Positions 34,825 to 45,897 of a stretch of DNA of 64,000 nt are shown piece by piece. Both the position numbers and the translations under genes were made by a program. The stretch is from Hyaloperonospora brassicae (Eukaryota; Oomycota; Peronosporomycetes; Peronosporales; Peronosporaceae). Where the stretch lies: positions 248,001 through 312,000 of the forward strand of contig CANTFL010001467.1 in NCBI GenBank assembly GCA_947650285.1, in the 5' to 3' direction. Within the stretch, counting starts at the first letter, position 1. The number at the start of each line of letters is the position of its first letter. Under the pieces are notes generated by a model that was not told the origin of the DNA, did not search any database, and worked only from the letters and a program-made list of their open reading frames with translations.

Positions 34825-36408
34825 CCTACACAGCCCGGTGCTGTGCCAGCCTCTGCGGCAGACAATTCGTCGTCTACTGCTCCTTCTTCGCCTGCAGCAA
34901 CAGGTGCTGCAGGTGCACGCGGTTCAGCACCGCGTGCGCATGATGACCCCGACATTGAGGTCATCTACTCTGGCGAGTCAGACGTGTCTGACTCTGGCAA
35001 TGCTCCAGAGGCGTCTCGATCACCGGCGACGCCTCATTATTCGCCAAGGCCACTACCGAACGAATGGAATCGTGAGTTGCATCACAGTCTGTTCGGCAGT
35101 GATGACGATGATCGGGGTGGTGAGGAATATTGTTTCTTACCACCGCCGGATCGTGCCTCTTCACACGAGCGTGATGACGATGGCGTGAGCCGTCGTCAAT
35201 CTGGGAGCCGTGGTACCAACAAAGGTACCACTGTGAAGCGTGATGAGCTAAAGCCGTGGCGTTTGCCCGAACGGCTCATCAATAGCTTGTCTCACGAGAC
35301 AAGCCAACACCATCGAATATCCTTATTCGATGCGACTGAGCTTCACGGCTTGAGCCCTAGCGCTAAGAACTTTCGCGCTGAAGAAGATTTTTATCTCGAT
35401 GTCTTTCTTAGACATCGATGGTACAACAGCAACCAAAAGCGTGACAAAGCCTCGCTTTTGGCTGCGTGGAACGCGTTCGTCCAAAACGTAAAGAATTTTG
35501 GACGAGAAGGGTGGCTCAAGAAACTTGAGGCGACACGCCTCAGGTTCGAAAAGCGAACGCCAACCGGTGCCAGGTACCGGTTGCACTATTTGTCTAGTGA
35601 GGCAGACATTCCTTGCCTCACATGGGGAGACACTTGTGCGAGTTGTGTTGACAACTCGCAGCGTGCACATATGGATGTGTATTCCCTAAGTTCGCCCTGG
35701 GGAAGGGCACACATCTCGTCTGAGATGCTTGACGCGATTGCAAACTTGCAATCCGTCTACAAGCGCCTAGGGCGCGTGTTTACCGATGGGCCCGAGGAAT
35801 CATCGGACAGGTCTCGTCATATTGGCGGACGAGACCTTCAACATCCATCAACAGCTATGAGCAGGGCTCCCAGCTGATCCAAGAGGGTGTATACCCCAGC
35901 CACCGGACGAGGTAGCTCGTCCTTGATCCTGAATCGTCACGGTGATTCAAGATACGCTCCACTAGAAAGCGTTGATCACCGTGAGCATCCACCAAAGGAT
36001 GTGGTGGAGGAGGAAAGACCTCCTCCAGATGATTTGGTTCACCATCTCGACCATTACGAGATGGATCGCGCAATCGATGAATTGCGCGATGACTTGAAGC
36101 ACGAGCGCGACCGGCGCTACGCTTTGACCGATACCGTGCGGAAGAACCGCAAGGATCACGAGGCTGATCGGGCGAGGTATCGTGCCGATTATGCCACAGC
36201 GCAGCTTCAGGTCGAGCGGGATGTCCGCTCCCTATTCGGCGATCTTGCGACAGCTCGCGGGGAGATATCTCGGTTGAGTTCCGAGGTATCATATCTGCGC
36301 GACCAGACGGATCGTCTGGAGCGCGAACGCAAGAACTTGATGGATGTTCTTGAACGTGGGTGCTATCTTCATCGGAAGAAGAAGGCTCGTACTGACAGTA
36401 CGGCCTGA
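34825..36408 (+). CDS. Long antisense accessory frame in the Ty3/gypsy element
   Basis: On the strand opposite to gag-pol a single frame is open from 34825 to 36408 except for one TGA at 35875-35877. Part one (344 codons from 34843) has an acidic, serine-rich N-terminus, then a globular-looking region (residues about 165-310) with VFLRHRWYNSNQKRDKASL, WLKKLEATRLRFEKR and four cysteines. Part two (173 codons) is a strongly heptad-like coiled coil (AIDELRDDLKHERDRRY; EISRLSSEVSYLRDQ; RLERERKNLMDVLE) ending in a basic KKKAR tail. No in-frame ATG precedes the globular region, so a start may have been lost or supplied by splicing. Part one lies beyond the end of pol; part two overlaps the linker antisense. 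Function unknown. Confidence 0.5.
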
Positions 36409-36418
36409 GCCTCCCCAC
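35855..36418 (-). pseudogene. Ty3/gypsy linker and chromodomain
   Basis: The frame starts GRLRPYCQYEPSSSDE, the usual junction after integrase. A long proline-, serine- and arginine-rich linker follows, and then a chromodomain: FLVERILNHRDDSG, SYLVRWLGYTPSWISWEP. The aromatic and W-EP positions of a chromodomain are present. TAG at 35857-35855 ends the frame right after EPCS, slightly earlier than relatives, in which a short helix follows. Chromodomains direct integration to particular chromatin in chromoviruses. The same bases are read on the other strand by the antisense frame. Confidence 0.85.
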
Positions 36419-36419
36419 C

Positions 36420-37989
36420 TAAAACGTAGGATTCGTGCGCATCCTACGTGTCAATTCGAGTGTGTATGCATTGCCCTTGCGATGCAACACTCGAAACGGC
36501 CCAATGTACTTCGGCAGTAGTAAACTACTGCCGACACTAGTGACTGCATGTCCAGGTAAGTTTACCGTAGACATTAGTACTAGGTCGTTAACCTTAGATT
36601 AAAAAAACATTTGCTCTTCCATTCTTGTCTGCGTTCCGTTTCTGGCGGTCCACCGCATTTGCGATGGAGTCCTGAACGAAACGGACTACAGCCTCTCGAG
36701 TCAGCAGGAAGTTCTATGCTGACTCGTTGTTTTGTCTTTCAGTGCGCTTCGTGCGCACTGCTGAGAGGTTCTTCTCTTTTTCAGCGAGGTTGTCGTTTTC
36801 CTCGCTGTCATAAGCGTTGGCGATGCTGAATATACCAGCATCTTCATCATCATCCGAGTCAATAATAGCGTCGTTGCTATTTTTGAGGTGATCTTCTTCA
36901 TCGATGTCGACCTGATCGACATCGGCATCATACGTGACGACTTTAGCGTCGACACGTGATGAGCAAGAGCCAAAACGGTTTTTGCTTGAGCAAGTCCCTC
37001 CCCCCTTATCCAAGAGTCACACTCTAAAAGGGCGTGCACACGTGGATGGCGTAAGCCATTCACGTAAAACGGTGTGTGCTTTGTGGAAGCATGCACCGAA
37101 TTTTGATGGCGAATTCCACCATGGGTAGGAATTCGCTCCAACTCGGAAACGAGTGGACATATCCTCGAAGGATCTCTTCGAGGACACGGTTCGCACGTTC
37201 TTTCTGACCATCTGTTTCGGGATGGTCAGAAGTGGACATCTTCAATCGTGTTCCAAGAGAACGGAACACGGATTGCCAAAACGCCGCCGTGAACCGAGGG
37301 TCACGGTCGGATACGAGTTCACGGGGCAACCCGTGGAGTCTAAAGACCGTGTCGAGAATGGAACGAGCACAACCTTAAGCCTTGATCGACTCAGGGACAG
37401 CAGCAAGATGCACCATCTTGCTGAACCGGTCAACAAACACAAGAATACCATTATTCTTGTGAGCGTCTTCGGGAAAACCGAAGACGAAGTCCATTGAAAC
37501 GGACTGCCAGCATTCTGTCGGAACAGGCAGAGTCTACAATGGCGGACGGGATGAAGGACTAGGCTTCACCCGTTGAAAAAACTCGAAAGCACGTATGTAC
37601 TTGCGGACAAACTGATACTGGCGGGGCCAGTTAAAGTCACGACTTACCGTGAGGTAAGTGTTTTCTCTACCACGATGGCCGTCTTTTGAGGCATCGTGAC
37701 ACTCATACATGACGCGTAAATGCAAAATATGATGAGCGGGTACGACGACACGAGGCGTGTCGTCGGCAACAGCTGTATAGTACAGCAATCCGTTGCGTGT
37801 ACTATAGCGATTCGATGAGGATCGGTACAAAGCCGGTAAATTCTTCAATGATTTACTGGATGGATGCACCAGATGATCCATCAATCGCAGAAAATGCTTA
37901 TCTTCCGCGTATGCCTTTCGTACGTCGTCCAGTAAACTTGACGACGGGACACTGACTGACAGTGTCGCAACAGTGGGCTTATCCTCACT
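36420..37989 (-). pseudogene. Ty3/gypsy integrase
   Basis: The N-terminal zinc finger has its histidines (ECHDASKDGHRG), but the cysteine pair is replaced by phenylalanines (RAFEFFQRVKP where CxxC is expected). The core follows in pieces: SVSMDFVFGFPEDAHKNNGI with the first aspartate, VDRFSKMVHL, then after a stop near 37377 LVSDRDPRFTAAFW with the second aspartate, and DHPETDGQKERANRVLEE with the catalytic glutamate. The C-terminal part continues through further frameshifts (STKHTPFYVNGLRHPR near 37100). Several lesions make this copy inactive. Confidence 0.85.
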
Positions 37990-38370
37990 GTTGACTCGGG
38001 TCGTAGGCTCGAAATCGGGCCGGCGCGAGAGCGCATCAGCGACGACGTTTAGTCGTCCTAGCTTGTACTCCACGGAGAAGTTATACTCCGCGAAGAAAGA
38101 CAGCCACCTCGCCATCCTTTGCGACAGGTGTGGGCTGTTTACGGCCGTTCGTAATGACACATGGTCCGTATAGACGATGAACGGTCTATCTCCCAATAGA
38201 TAGACCCGGAACTTAGCCAGTGCGTACTTCATGGCAAGAAGTTCCTTGTCATGCACTGGGTAATTACGCTCAGCTGCTTACAGCTGACGCGACTGATAAC
38301 AGATGACGCGCTCCGCGCCATCTGCATCGAACTGCATTAACGCACAGCCGATTGCAAATCGCTGGCGTCA
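37990..38370 (-). pseudogene. Ty3/gypsy RNase H
   Basis: After the frameshift near 38336 the frame resumes through one in-frame TAA near 38280, then HDKELLAMKYALAKFRVYL (catalytic glutamate), FIVYTDHVSLRTAV (aspartate) and NVVADALSRRPDF at the end. All expected catalytic acids are seen across the two frames. This is the tethered RNase H of Ty3/gypsy. Confidence 0.85.
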
Positions 38371-39608
38371 CAGACCACATGAAATGGTCTGTCCTGATCT
38401 GCAATCGCCAAGATCGGCGATTGCATCAAGCTTTGCTTGCTACCCTCAAAGGAACGCTGGCACTCAGCGTTCCATGACCACTTGACATTTTTCTTGAGCA
38501 AGCAAGAAAGATGAACAGTCATCTCGGCGTAGTTGCGCGAGTACTTGTGCAAGTACGCCGCTAGACCAAGGGACTTCCTTAGTCTCTTGACATCGACTGG
38601 CACTGGCCATCCGGTGATTGCCTTGATCTTTTCGAGATCAGGGCGGACGCCGTGTTTACCCACGATGCACCCAAGAAGTGGTATTTCGCTGGCCGCGAAT
38701 ATATACTTCTTGAGGTTGGCGTACAACTTATACTTGCGCATAAGTTGAAGAACCTGACGAACGTGAGTTCTGTGAACTTCAACGTCCGTCTTTCCGTCCA
38801 TAGCCCGGCTATGGACGAACACATCGTCGAAGTAACTCGGTGCGAAGTCTCGCACCGGGCTCAACAGATTTGTGACACATCTGTTGAATGTTGCAGGGGC
38901 ATTGCTCAGCCCCTGTGGCATAAATAGCCACTCCCACAGCATCCCGCTGGGGTAACTCACTGCCGTGAACGGGATGTTCCGTTCACGCATGAGGATCTGA
39001 TAGAATCCATCCATCAGATCCATGGACGAAAAGATGGTACTCTTTGACATACCATCTATGATTACTTCCTTCCTCGGTATCGGCGTCTGAGCCGGTACCG
39101 ATGAAGCATTCAACTTGTTGAACGCGTGCACTATCCGCCATCCTCCTGCGGCCTTTCGCACACAGAATGTCGGAGAGCTGTGAGGGGAAGTTGATTCCCT
39201 GACATGGCCCGCTGCTAAGCGATCGGCAAAGAACTTGTCGATCGCTAGTACTTGTTCACGAGGCAGTGGCCACTGCTTCATCACACAATATTTCGAGCCC
39301 GGTTTGAGCTCGATCTCGTGTCGAGTGCCTTTGTCCTTAGGCAACTCGCAAGGTACGGATTCAGGGAACAGGTCCTCGAATTCGATCAAATCCTTATACG
39401 AAGGATTTGCCTGAAGTGACTTCCAGGATTGAGATTCATATCTCTTAATCCGAGTCTTCTCATCGAGGACACTTTCGTCCATTGATGAGCTGCTGAGAAC
39501 CCGTTCGTTCTCAGCAAATAATGTGGCCGACCGAGTATCGGCCACATACTCGTCCTCCGCGACGAGTATGCAGACCTGCTTGACTTTGCCACTACGGAGA
39601 TCACGCAA
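38337..39608 (-). pseudogene. Ty3/gypsy reverse transcriptase
   Basis: A 423-codon frame with the linker to protease, then RT motifs in order: HEIELKPGSKYCVMKQWPLP, the aspartate in FSSMDLMDGFYQI, FMPQGLSNAPATFNRCV, the catalytic YFDDVFVHS box, and LLGCIVGKHGVRPDLEKI. It runs into the start of RNase H (VCDASD) and is then lost by a frameshift near 38336. The enzyme itself looks intact; the break separates it from RNase H. Confidence 0.9.
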
Positions 39609-39640
39609 GAACCGTTTCGGTTCTAGCGTTGGAAATTGAG

Positions 39641-40692
39641 TTATCTCCGAAGCGAAGTTAACTTCGGAGGCACAATCAGATCAAGCGTATAAGCGCCTAC
39701 GCTTGATCCGTCATTAATCAAGACGTTCAACGTCTCGGTTACTTCCTGGGAGATTCTTTCCACAGGTTGCTGAAGGCCTAATCCTTCATCAAGTGACTCT
39801 TGAGGAATTCCTTCCTCAAGTACGTGGAGACTTATTCCCTCGACGTCTTCTGACTGTGGCTGTGCAACCACAGTCAGGTACCGATCCTCTACGGTCGACT
39901 CTCCAGTCGACCTAGGATATCCGTGTTGCCGCTTGTGGGCAACCGGTTTACTCTTGCTAGGATGTCGCCCGCTAGGCGTACATCCACGTTCCGGTCCACT
40001 CGACTTCTTCGAGTGGTGGACCTTCGGCGCACCCTGTACTCCTGTACAGCCACCGGGAGCTTGCTCCACAGTGTAGTGATCAACTACACTGTGATCTTGT
40101 GCAGTCGTGCTAGCGACCGAACCGCAAGTGAGGCAATCGCACTCACTCGCAGTACATCCACACGCTTGTGGACGCTCCAAGATGTTCATCAGATGGCCAT
40201 CTGGTGAACAAGCGGCAGGCATCTTCACGGATCGATGCTGCCAGCTCAACCTTGGCTCGTACTTTCTGAGCCAAGGCAATCCCAGGATGACATCAAATTT
40301 GTCATCCAGATCTAGTACGATGAAGTCATCATCGTACTGTTCGCCCTCTAACGTGTGGTGGATTTGTACTACACGTTTCTCAACGGTTATCGATGCGCCT
40401 GTTGCAAGGCGCACCGTCATCCTCGTGAGGGGAATGTCGCGCTCAACGAACTTGAGCCTACGACCCTCTAGTAACTGGCGACGAACAAAGTTGTTCGACG
40501 CCCCACAGTCTACTAGGGCACGAAGCGACAAATCATATGTCGCGTTCAACTTCAAGGTGATGAGCAAACCGTCATCACCAGGTGCAGAGACACACAATGA
40601 TTGTGTATCTGGAGCAACTTTCGTCAAGAGATTTGCAAATTCTCTTGAGGTTGCTGGATCAGTAGGGCGCTCCGCCCCTACTGACCCCGACC
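39641..40692 (-). pseudogene. Ty3/gypsy protease region of pol
   Basis: Contains LRALVDCGASNNFVRRQ, the aspartic protease active-site region with DCGA where DSGA or DTGA is usual, and downstream FDVILGLPWLRKYEP, the typical second part of the retropepsin fold. The remainder is a hydrophilic spacer rich in basic residues. The frame ends at 39641 and reverse transcriptase continues in another frame, so a frameshift has occurred there or a few bases have been lost. Confidence 0.85.
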
Positions 40693-40699
40693 ATTTTTT
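40678..40699 (-). promoter_or_regulatory. Candidate -1 ribosomal frameshift site, gag to pol
   Basis: On the minus strand the heptamer A-AAA-AAT (40699-40693) is in the correct phase of the gag frame, four to five codons before the gag stop (40680-40678). A -1 slip there enters the protease frame, which is open from this point to 39641. Eight bases after the heptamer a hairpin starts with 9-bp arms TCAGTAGGG/CCCTACTGA, the typical spacing for a stimulatory structure. Because hairpins are common throughout this element, the hairpin alone is weak evidence. Confidence 0.55.
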
Positions 40700-41832
40700 G
40701 ATGGTCCGTCTCGCTGTTGCGGCTTCGCAACAGCGCTGGACCCACGCCCATTGCCCTTCTTGGCAAATGGTCGTCCATTTCGCTCAGTACTGTTTGGTAC
40801 TGGGCGCGGAGCACTACACTCGTATGAGTAGTGCCCTAACTTCTGACAGCGATTGCACCTTTGCAACCGCTTGTTGTTTGAAGAGCGAGGTCTCTCGCTC
40901 TCAACATAGCAGAGGTCCATTGGTTCTGGACCTCCGATCTCTTGTCGTCTCGGTGGACGGTAAGAGTTTGAGCTAGCATGAGCCTGTCTTATGCTTAAGT
41001 CTTCCTGTTCCGCGGCTGATATCGCTTCTTCAAGCGTATTCAGCTCAAGGCGGAACAGGTGGCTCCTGACGGGCCCTTCTGCGAGCCCTTGCATGAACAC
41101 CGTAATCAACGTGTGTTCATGAACTGGGTTAGCAGTTATACTACTCGCAAGGAATCGTATATGTTGAGCGTTAGCGTGCACATCACGCTTACCCTGCTTG
41201 AGTTTCAGGAGCTCAGAACGAGCCCTGAACTCAGCTCGTGGCGGCTCAAATGTTTGTCTGAGCCGGGACTTGAAGTCATCTAGCGACCTAAACACATTTG
41301 GGTCGCTACTCTCGAGCCCCAGGGACCAAGTTTTGACACGCCCTGCCAAGCGTGTTTAAGCGAATGTGAGCGTCATTTGCTCATCTTCGACGCGACGAGC
41401 CCTTAAGGCTCTGTCGAGTTCGACAAACCATAGTAACAGGGAGTCCTCCGGGACTCCACTGTACTTGGAGATGTCAACCTTCATGACCTCGGGACGACGC
41501 GCATGTGCCGTCCCGCCCACAGCAGCATGGAATTGCTGCTGTCTCAGCTGCTCTGTCTGTTGAGCACCGAGTTCTCTCAACTGCTCGGCCTGTTGAGAGC
41601 CTTGCTGGTGAAGCAAGGCTACTTTCTCCCTTTCGGCGACAAGTTCATGTTGAATGAACTTGGCGAAAGCGGCATGTTGTTGGTCTCTGTCTAGAGACTC
41701 CAACATGGCGCTAATGGCGAACTCGCCTACGGTAGAACTCATTCGTTCTACCGCACCCCATTCGATTCCACTCAAATGGGTAAACCCTTCACGCGTGGCG
41801 TGAAAGGTCTCTTCGTCATCCAACATGTTCAT
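40678..41832 (-). pseudogene. Ty3/gypsy gag with one in-frame stop
   Basis: The frame starts MNMLDDEETFHATREGF at 41832 and runs to 41356, where TAA follows EDEQMTLTFA. It then continues in the same frame (TRLAGRVKTWSLGLES...) to 40678. The second half is a capsid-type retrotransposon gag domain followed by one CCHC zinc knuckle, CNRCQKLGHYSYEC, with ideal spacing (CX2CX4HX4C). A glutamine-rich run (QQ...EQLRELGAQQTEQLRQQQ) precedes the capsid domain and may be helical. Apart from the single TAA, gag is about 384 codons and intact. Confidence 0.9.
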
Positions 41833-41876
41833 GTTGGATGCTGTGGTCCTTGAAAGGACTACAAAGTGCTAGCAGG

Positions 41877-42270
41877 TGTAACGGGGCACACCCTTGCGTG
41901 AACTTAACGCAAGGGTTTTGGGTGCCCCGACAGACGTACACGAGGCGAACGAGGAAGCGTAGGATAAGGAAAAAGTAAAAACTATTATATTAATATAATT
42001 AAGTCTTTTAACTACTGCCTCTCTGTTTGACTTAACTTAATTATGCTAATATAACTGAGTGTATGGTGACGTCTCGTCACCACTCATTGCGCGCGTCTTG
42101 CGGCGATTGGTGGGTTGATATCATCAAGATATCAACCAATGAACAGACTCTTTGGTCGACCCTTCAATATCACCACTTCGGTGATATTGTTCAAAGAATA
42201 TTTAACCTCATATTCTTTATTGTCACTTTCCTTAAAGTGACAATTCCATGTAACGGGCTGCCCCGTTACA
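41877..42270 (-). repeat. Ty3/gypsy 5' LTR
   Basis: Starts TGTAACGGGG and ends CCCCGTTACA on the plus strand, so it has the TG...CA ends of LTRs. The gag start codon lies 45 bp inside it on the minus strand. The intervening sequence should hold the primer-binding site, but I could not match it to a particular tRNA. Confidence 0.95.
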
Positions 42271-42853
42271 TCTTACGAGCCCTAGCAATGAACCATTCCA
42301 CTATAAACAATCCGAAACGCACAGGATGGACCTCGTCTGATTTATCGTCCGTCAGAGGAAGTGGACTAATCGCAACTATCATGTGTCTTGCTATGTCATG
42401 GACAATGCAGCCGTCGCGTGGCAAGTTTTTTCTGGTGATATTTCGTCTACAAAACTTGATCAGCTTTACATTCTAATGCGTGCATGGCTGCTTCATTGCA
42501 AATTGCGTCACTTACAGCATCAAAAAAGTGTCGCGGGGTCGACAAATGCCCAACAGCTACGCATGATGAAAGCGGTACTCGCGTATTAGGAACCAGTTGT
42601 CCAAGATGCAAGCGTCTGCATTACACAACACACGCCTGATACAAAGATCGGTAACGCTCGCAGCTTTAATCGCACTTGCCCATTCCGATCAGGACTCGTG
42701 GACAAGTTTCATACTGGACCAGTACGCAGCAAGAGGCCCTACATGTCGTCAAACGCAAGTCAAGTATTGCTGATGCGCATGTTCAGTGGTAAGAAGCTAC
42801 TCCGGTCGTAACAGGTGATCGAGCCGCATCACCTCGCGTAGCAAGCACGCGCG
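42271..42853. other. Spacer between Ty3/gypsy element and eIF5B
   Basis: No gene recognised. Short plus-strand frames have no recognisable domain. The right part should include the 3' untranslated region of eIF5B. Confidence 0.5.
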
Positions 42854-45808
42854 CTAAATGATGTCGAACACCTTCTTTAGCTTGATCACGAGCTGCCAAT
42901 CCTCTTTCTGAAGATCATCCCGAAAATTCTCTTTCAGCGCATCGATACTCTGACGGGTCAAGCGCGACACTAGCTTGTTCTTGTGGTCAAAGTGACGGCC
43001 GTACATGACACTGCTCTCGTTGTCTATCCGCACAGCAACCGATGCACCCTTCTTCGCACGGTCGACCTCTTTGTGCTCGCGTTCGATCGAACCCACCTTG
43101 CCGACCAAGAAGCCACCGGCGGATGGGACTACGAGAGGCGTGCCTACTTTGAGAATGCCCTCTTCAACGTCGACACCAAGAATGATTGGGTCCTTCTTGT
43201 TAAAAACACAGTTGGGAACGATCTTGAGCACGCAAGGAAACACAGCAACTTCCTCGAATTCCTCGCGACGGGCCATCCGAAAGTTTTCCATATACGCCGT
43301 AAACTGGTCAAACAGGTGGTAAATGATGTCAGCTGTAAAAATGCGCACGCCAAGCTCGGAAGCCAACTCAGTCGCGTCGTTGTGAACCTTCACGTCAAAC
43401 GCCAGTATGGTCGCGTATTCCGGCTGGTGCTCGAGTTGCACAGAAGCTCGCATCACGTCTTTCTTGTATACGGGGCCAATGTTCACACAGGACACCGGAA
43501 TAGGCGGATCACATGTGCGTAAGAATTCCAGAAGCGCTTCCAAAGCACCAAGAGTGGAAGCTTGAACCATCACACCACGACGGGTGGCCTTCACCGAGTC
43601 CAGAATACTCGTTAGATCGGACATTACAGAATCCTTCAGCTCCTCAACATCGTCGTCGGGGCCAACCACGTAAATCTGTGTACCGGCTACAGCTTTTTCA
43701 AGACCTTGCGCGCAGATTTTTACGCCCATGGCAGCCTTTATCGTTTGGTGGTGGATATACTCACCCTTGACTCGGATCTCTTTCATTGGGTGTGGAGTCA
43801 GTAACGAACGGATGGTTGTCACTACGGGCCCGTCCAAGGTACACACTACGATGGTTGACCCTTCTTCCAGTGTACCGTTTACCAGGATCGTATCAATTGT
43901 CGTACCGAGACCCTCGATAACCTTCACTTCTAGCACGGTACACTGCAAGATGTCGACGAAGGCCAAAGACTTGGCCATGCGCTCCTGCGTCAAGCGTGTC
44001 AGCATCATCAACAAGTCCGGCACACCTTCGCCGGAGATGGCACTGGTAGGGATAAGCGACACTGTGTGCGCCAGGTTTTTGTTGCGCCAGTAGACCTCGG
44101 CATTTAACTTCTGCTCGGCAAACTCCACGATAATCGCTTTCATTCGATCCTCAAACTCACGAATGACGTGCTCGTTCTGATGCTTCAGCGCTTCCTGGAC
44201 AGGCATATCAGGCATCGTCTTCCAGCCGTAACATCGGTCGATTTTGTTGAGTGCCACGACAAACGGCGCTTTCTTTTGACGCAGTAGGCGTAGCGATTCC
44301 AGAGTCTGAGGCTCCAAACCGTGCATTATGTCAACCACCAAAATGGCGATGTCACATAGCGACGAACCACGATTACGCAGATTCGTAAATGACTCGTGGC
44401 CAGGTGTGTCAATCACTAGCAAACCGGGCAGACGGAACTCGAGCTTCATTGTCTCAATAAGCCGAGCCGTCTTCTGCTTGATAGCTTCCACAGGAAAAAA
44501 GGTAGCACCGATTTGCTGAGTGATACCACCGGCTTCGGCGTCTTGCACTTTGGTCTTACGAATGTTGTCAAGCAACTTCGTTTTACCGGTATCAACATGA
44601 CCCATGATACAGCAAATGGGGGAACGCAGGTTGTCCAGAGACACGTTGGCTCGTGCAACGGCCTCGCGTTCGCGACGTCGATCAGCAGCCTCTTTCTTTT
44701 TACGGTCCGCCTCGATTTTGGCCTTGGAGCGTTGATGCTCCTCCTCAGCCTCAGCTCGCATCTGCTCTGCCTGCTCCTCTTGGCGTTTCTTCAGCGCAAT
44801 GCCCTGCTGACGTAGACGCTCTTGCTCCTTCTTTTGCTCCAGCACCAAAAGATCCTCGTCTCCGCCATCATCACTGTCTACGGCAGCAACTCCTTCGTGT
44901 ACTTCTTGGAGCTTATCTTCCAGCGAGGCCACGACGTTGCTAGTCTCCCAGTCGTCGTCGTCCCACGCATCGGGCGCTTCAGTCTCCTCTTCTTCTTTCT
45001 CCTCCTCCTTCTCCTTCATCTGCGGCTCCACGTCGTCACGTGCCGCCGGCTTATTGTCTTCTACCTCTTCGTCACTCTCGTCCCCACCATCTTCGGTTAT
45101 CCCGGCTTTCTCGGCTGTCTCCTTCCGCTCATAGTTTTGCCGTTTCTTGTCGGCATACACCACCTTTTTCTTCTCGCCAGTAGCTTCCGGCACAAGACCG
45201 GCCTGCTGCATGGCTTCCAATGCCGCCTGCGCTTTGGCCGCTTTCTGTTTCTGCGCCTTCGTCATGTACGTGCCTTCCTTCTTCTGCCGCTCGATCTTGG
45301 CTGCACGCGCCTCTTTCTTCTTGCGCCGAAGCTCTTCTTCTGCCTCCATCTCGGCCAAGCGCTTGGCCTCTTCCTCCTGCGCAATGCGCTCGAGCTCCAG
45401 TCGTTCCTGCTCCGCGCGCTCCTGCTCGGCCCTCAGCGCCGCCTGCCGCTCCATCAGCACCTTCGCAGCCGCCGACATGGGCTTCTTCTCGTCGTCCTTC
45501 TTCACGTCGCCCGTGGGCTTCTTCTTGCCCTTCTTCTTCTTCTTCTTCAGCTCGTCCTTCTTCTCGTGGCCAGCGACAGGCGCTACGCCCAGTGACGCCA
45601 AGTACGCAGCAGCAGCGGCGTCCACGTCCATTGCCTTCTTCGCGTCCTGTTGCTGCTGCTCCTTTTGCTGCTGCTGTTGCTGCTGCTGCTGCTCCTTCGT
45701 CGCGCCGTCATCCGCTTGCGGCGGCGCGAACTCACTCAGCAGATCGTCCAAGTCGGCGGTCGTCGACGGCTTTGTCGCGCCCTTCTTTCCCTTTCGCGCG
45801 GGTGCCAT
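42854..45808 (-). CDS. Translation initiation factor eIF5B
   Basis: A 984-residue intronless gene. eIF5B is the cytosolic GTPase, homologous to bacterial IF2, that joins ribosomal subunits at the end of initiation. The start chosen is ATG at 45808 ([15 protein letters not shown]); the frame is open further upstream but only into the hairpin region. The N-terminal 390 residues are charged and low in complexity, with a glutamine run near residues 39-60 and lysine-rich blocks, as usual for eukaryotic eIF5B. The G domain starts about residue 400: GHVDTGKT (G1), [13 protein letters not shown] (G2), DTPGHE (G3), NKID (G4), SAISGEG (G5). Domains II to IV follow, ending [16 protein letters not shown]. 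The symbol is left blank because species naming is unknown. Confidence 0.97.
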   Translation of the reverse strand: MAPARKGKKGATKPSTTADLDDLLSEFAPPQADDGATKEQQQQQQQQQKEQQQQDAKKAMDVDAAAAAYLASLGVAPVAGHEKKDELKKKKKKGKKKPTGDVKKDDEKKPMSAAAKVLMERQAALRAEQERAEQERLELERIAQEEEAKRLAEMEAEEELRRKKKEARAAKIERQKKEGTYMTKAQKQKAAKAQAALEAMQQAGLVPEATGEKKKVVYADKKRQNYERKETAEKAGITEDGGDESDEEVEDNKPAARDDVEPQMKEKEEEKEEEETEAPDAWDDDDWETSNVVASLEDKLQEVHEGVAAVDSDDGGDEDLLVLEQKKEQERLRQQGIALKKRQEEQAEQMRAEAEEEHQRSKAKIEADRKKKEAADRRREREAVARANVSLDNLRSPICCIMGHVDTGKTKLLDNIRKTKVQDAEAGGITQQIGATFFPVEAIKQKTARLIETMKLEFRLPGLLVIDTPGHESFTNLRNRGSSLCDIAILVVDIMHGLEPQTLESLRLLRQKKAPFVVALNKIDRCYGWKTMPDMPVQEALKHQNEHVIREFEDRMKAIIVEFAEQKLNAEVYWRNKNLAHTVSLIPTSAISGEGVPDLLMMLTRLTQERMAKSLAFVDILQCTVLEVKVIEGLGTTIDTILVNGTLEEGSTIVVCTLDGPVVTTIRSLLTPHPMKEIRVKGEYIHHQTIKAAMGVKICAQGLEKAVAGTQIYVVGPDDDVEELKDSVMSDLTSILDSVKATRRGVMVQASTLGALEALLEFLRTCDPPIPVSCVNIGPVYKKDVMRASVQLEHQPEYATILAFDVKVHNDATELASELGVRIFTADIIYHLFDQFTAYMENFRMARREEFEEVAVFPCVLKIVPNCVFNKKDPIILGVDVEEGILKVGTPLVVPSAGGFLVGKVGSIEREHKEVDRAKKGASVAVRIDNESSVMYGRHFDHKNKLVSRLTRQSIDALKENFRDDLQKEDWQLVIKLKKVFDII

Positions 45809-45897
45809 TGCGAGGCGACGACGCGAGTGGCTGAGGCGGCTCTTGATCAATGGCTCGCGTGCGTCGACGCGCTGTGGGGCCCCGAGAGCCACAACAG

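Larger units (their letters stand above)
34277..42270 (-). mobile_element. Ty3/gypsy LTR retrotransposon with chromodomain
   Basis: An 8-kb minus-strand element flanked by LTRs of 393 and 394 bp that differ at 13 positions. From right to left it carries gag, protease, reverse transcriptase, RNase H, integrase and a chromodomain, the order of Ty3/gypsy. Gag has one in-frame stop, and pol has several frameshifts and stops, so this copy is inactive but much younger than the copia relic. Between pol and the 3' LTR, on the opposite strand, lies a long open frame. The whole element is crowded with short perfect inverted repeats, described among the findings. It sits 584 bp downstream of the eIF5B stop codon. 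I see no matching target-site duplication. Confidence 0.95.

Noticed and set aside
40107..40976. 289-codon plus-strand frame opposite the gypsy protease
   Set aside because: The minus strand carries recognisable protease and gag knuckle motifs; the plus translation has no protein-like pattern. Its openness may be a by-product of the hairpin-rich sequence.
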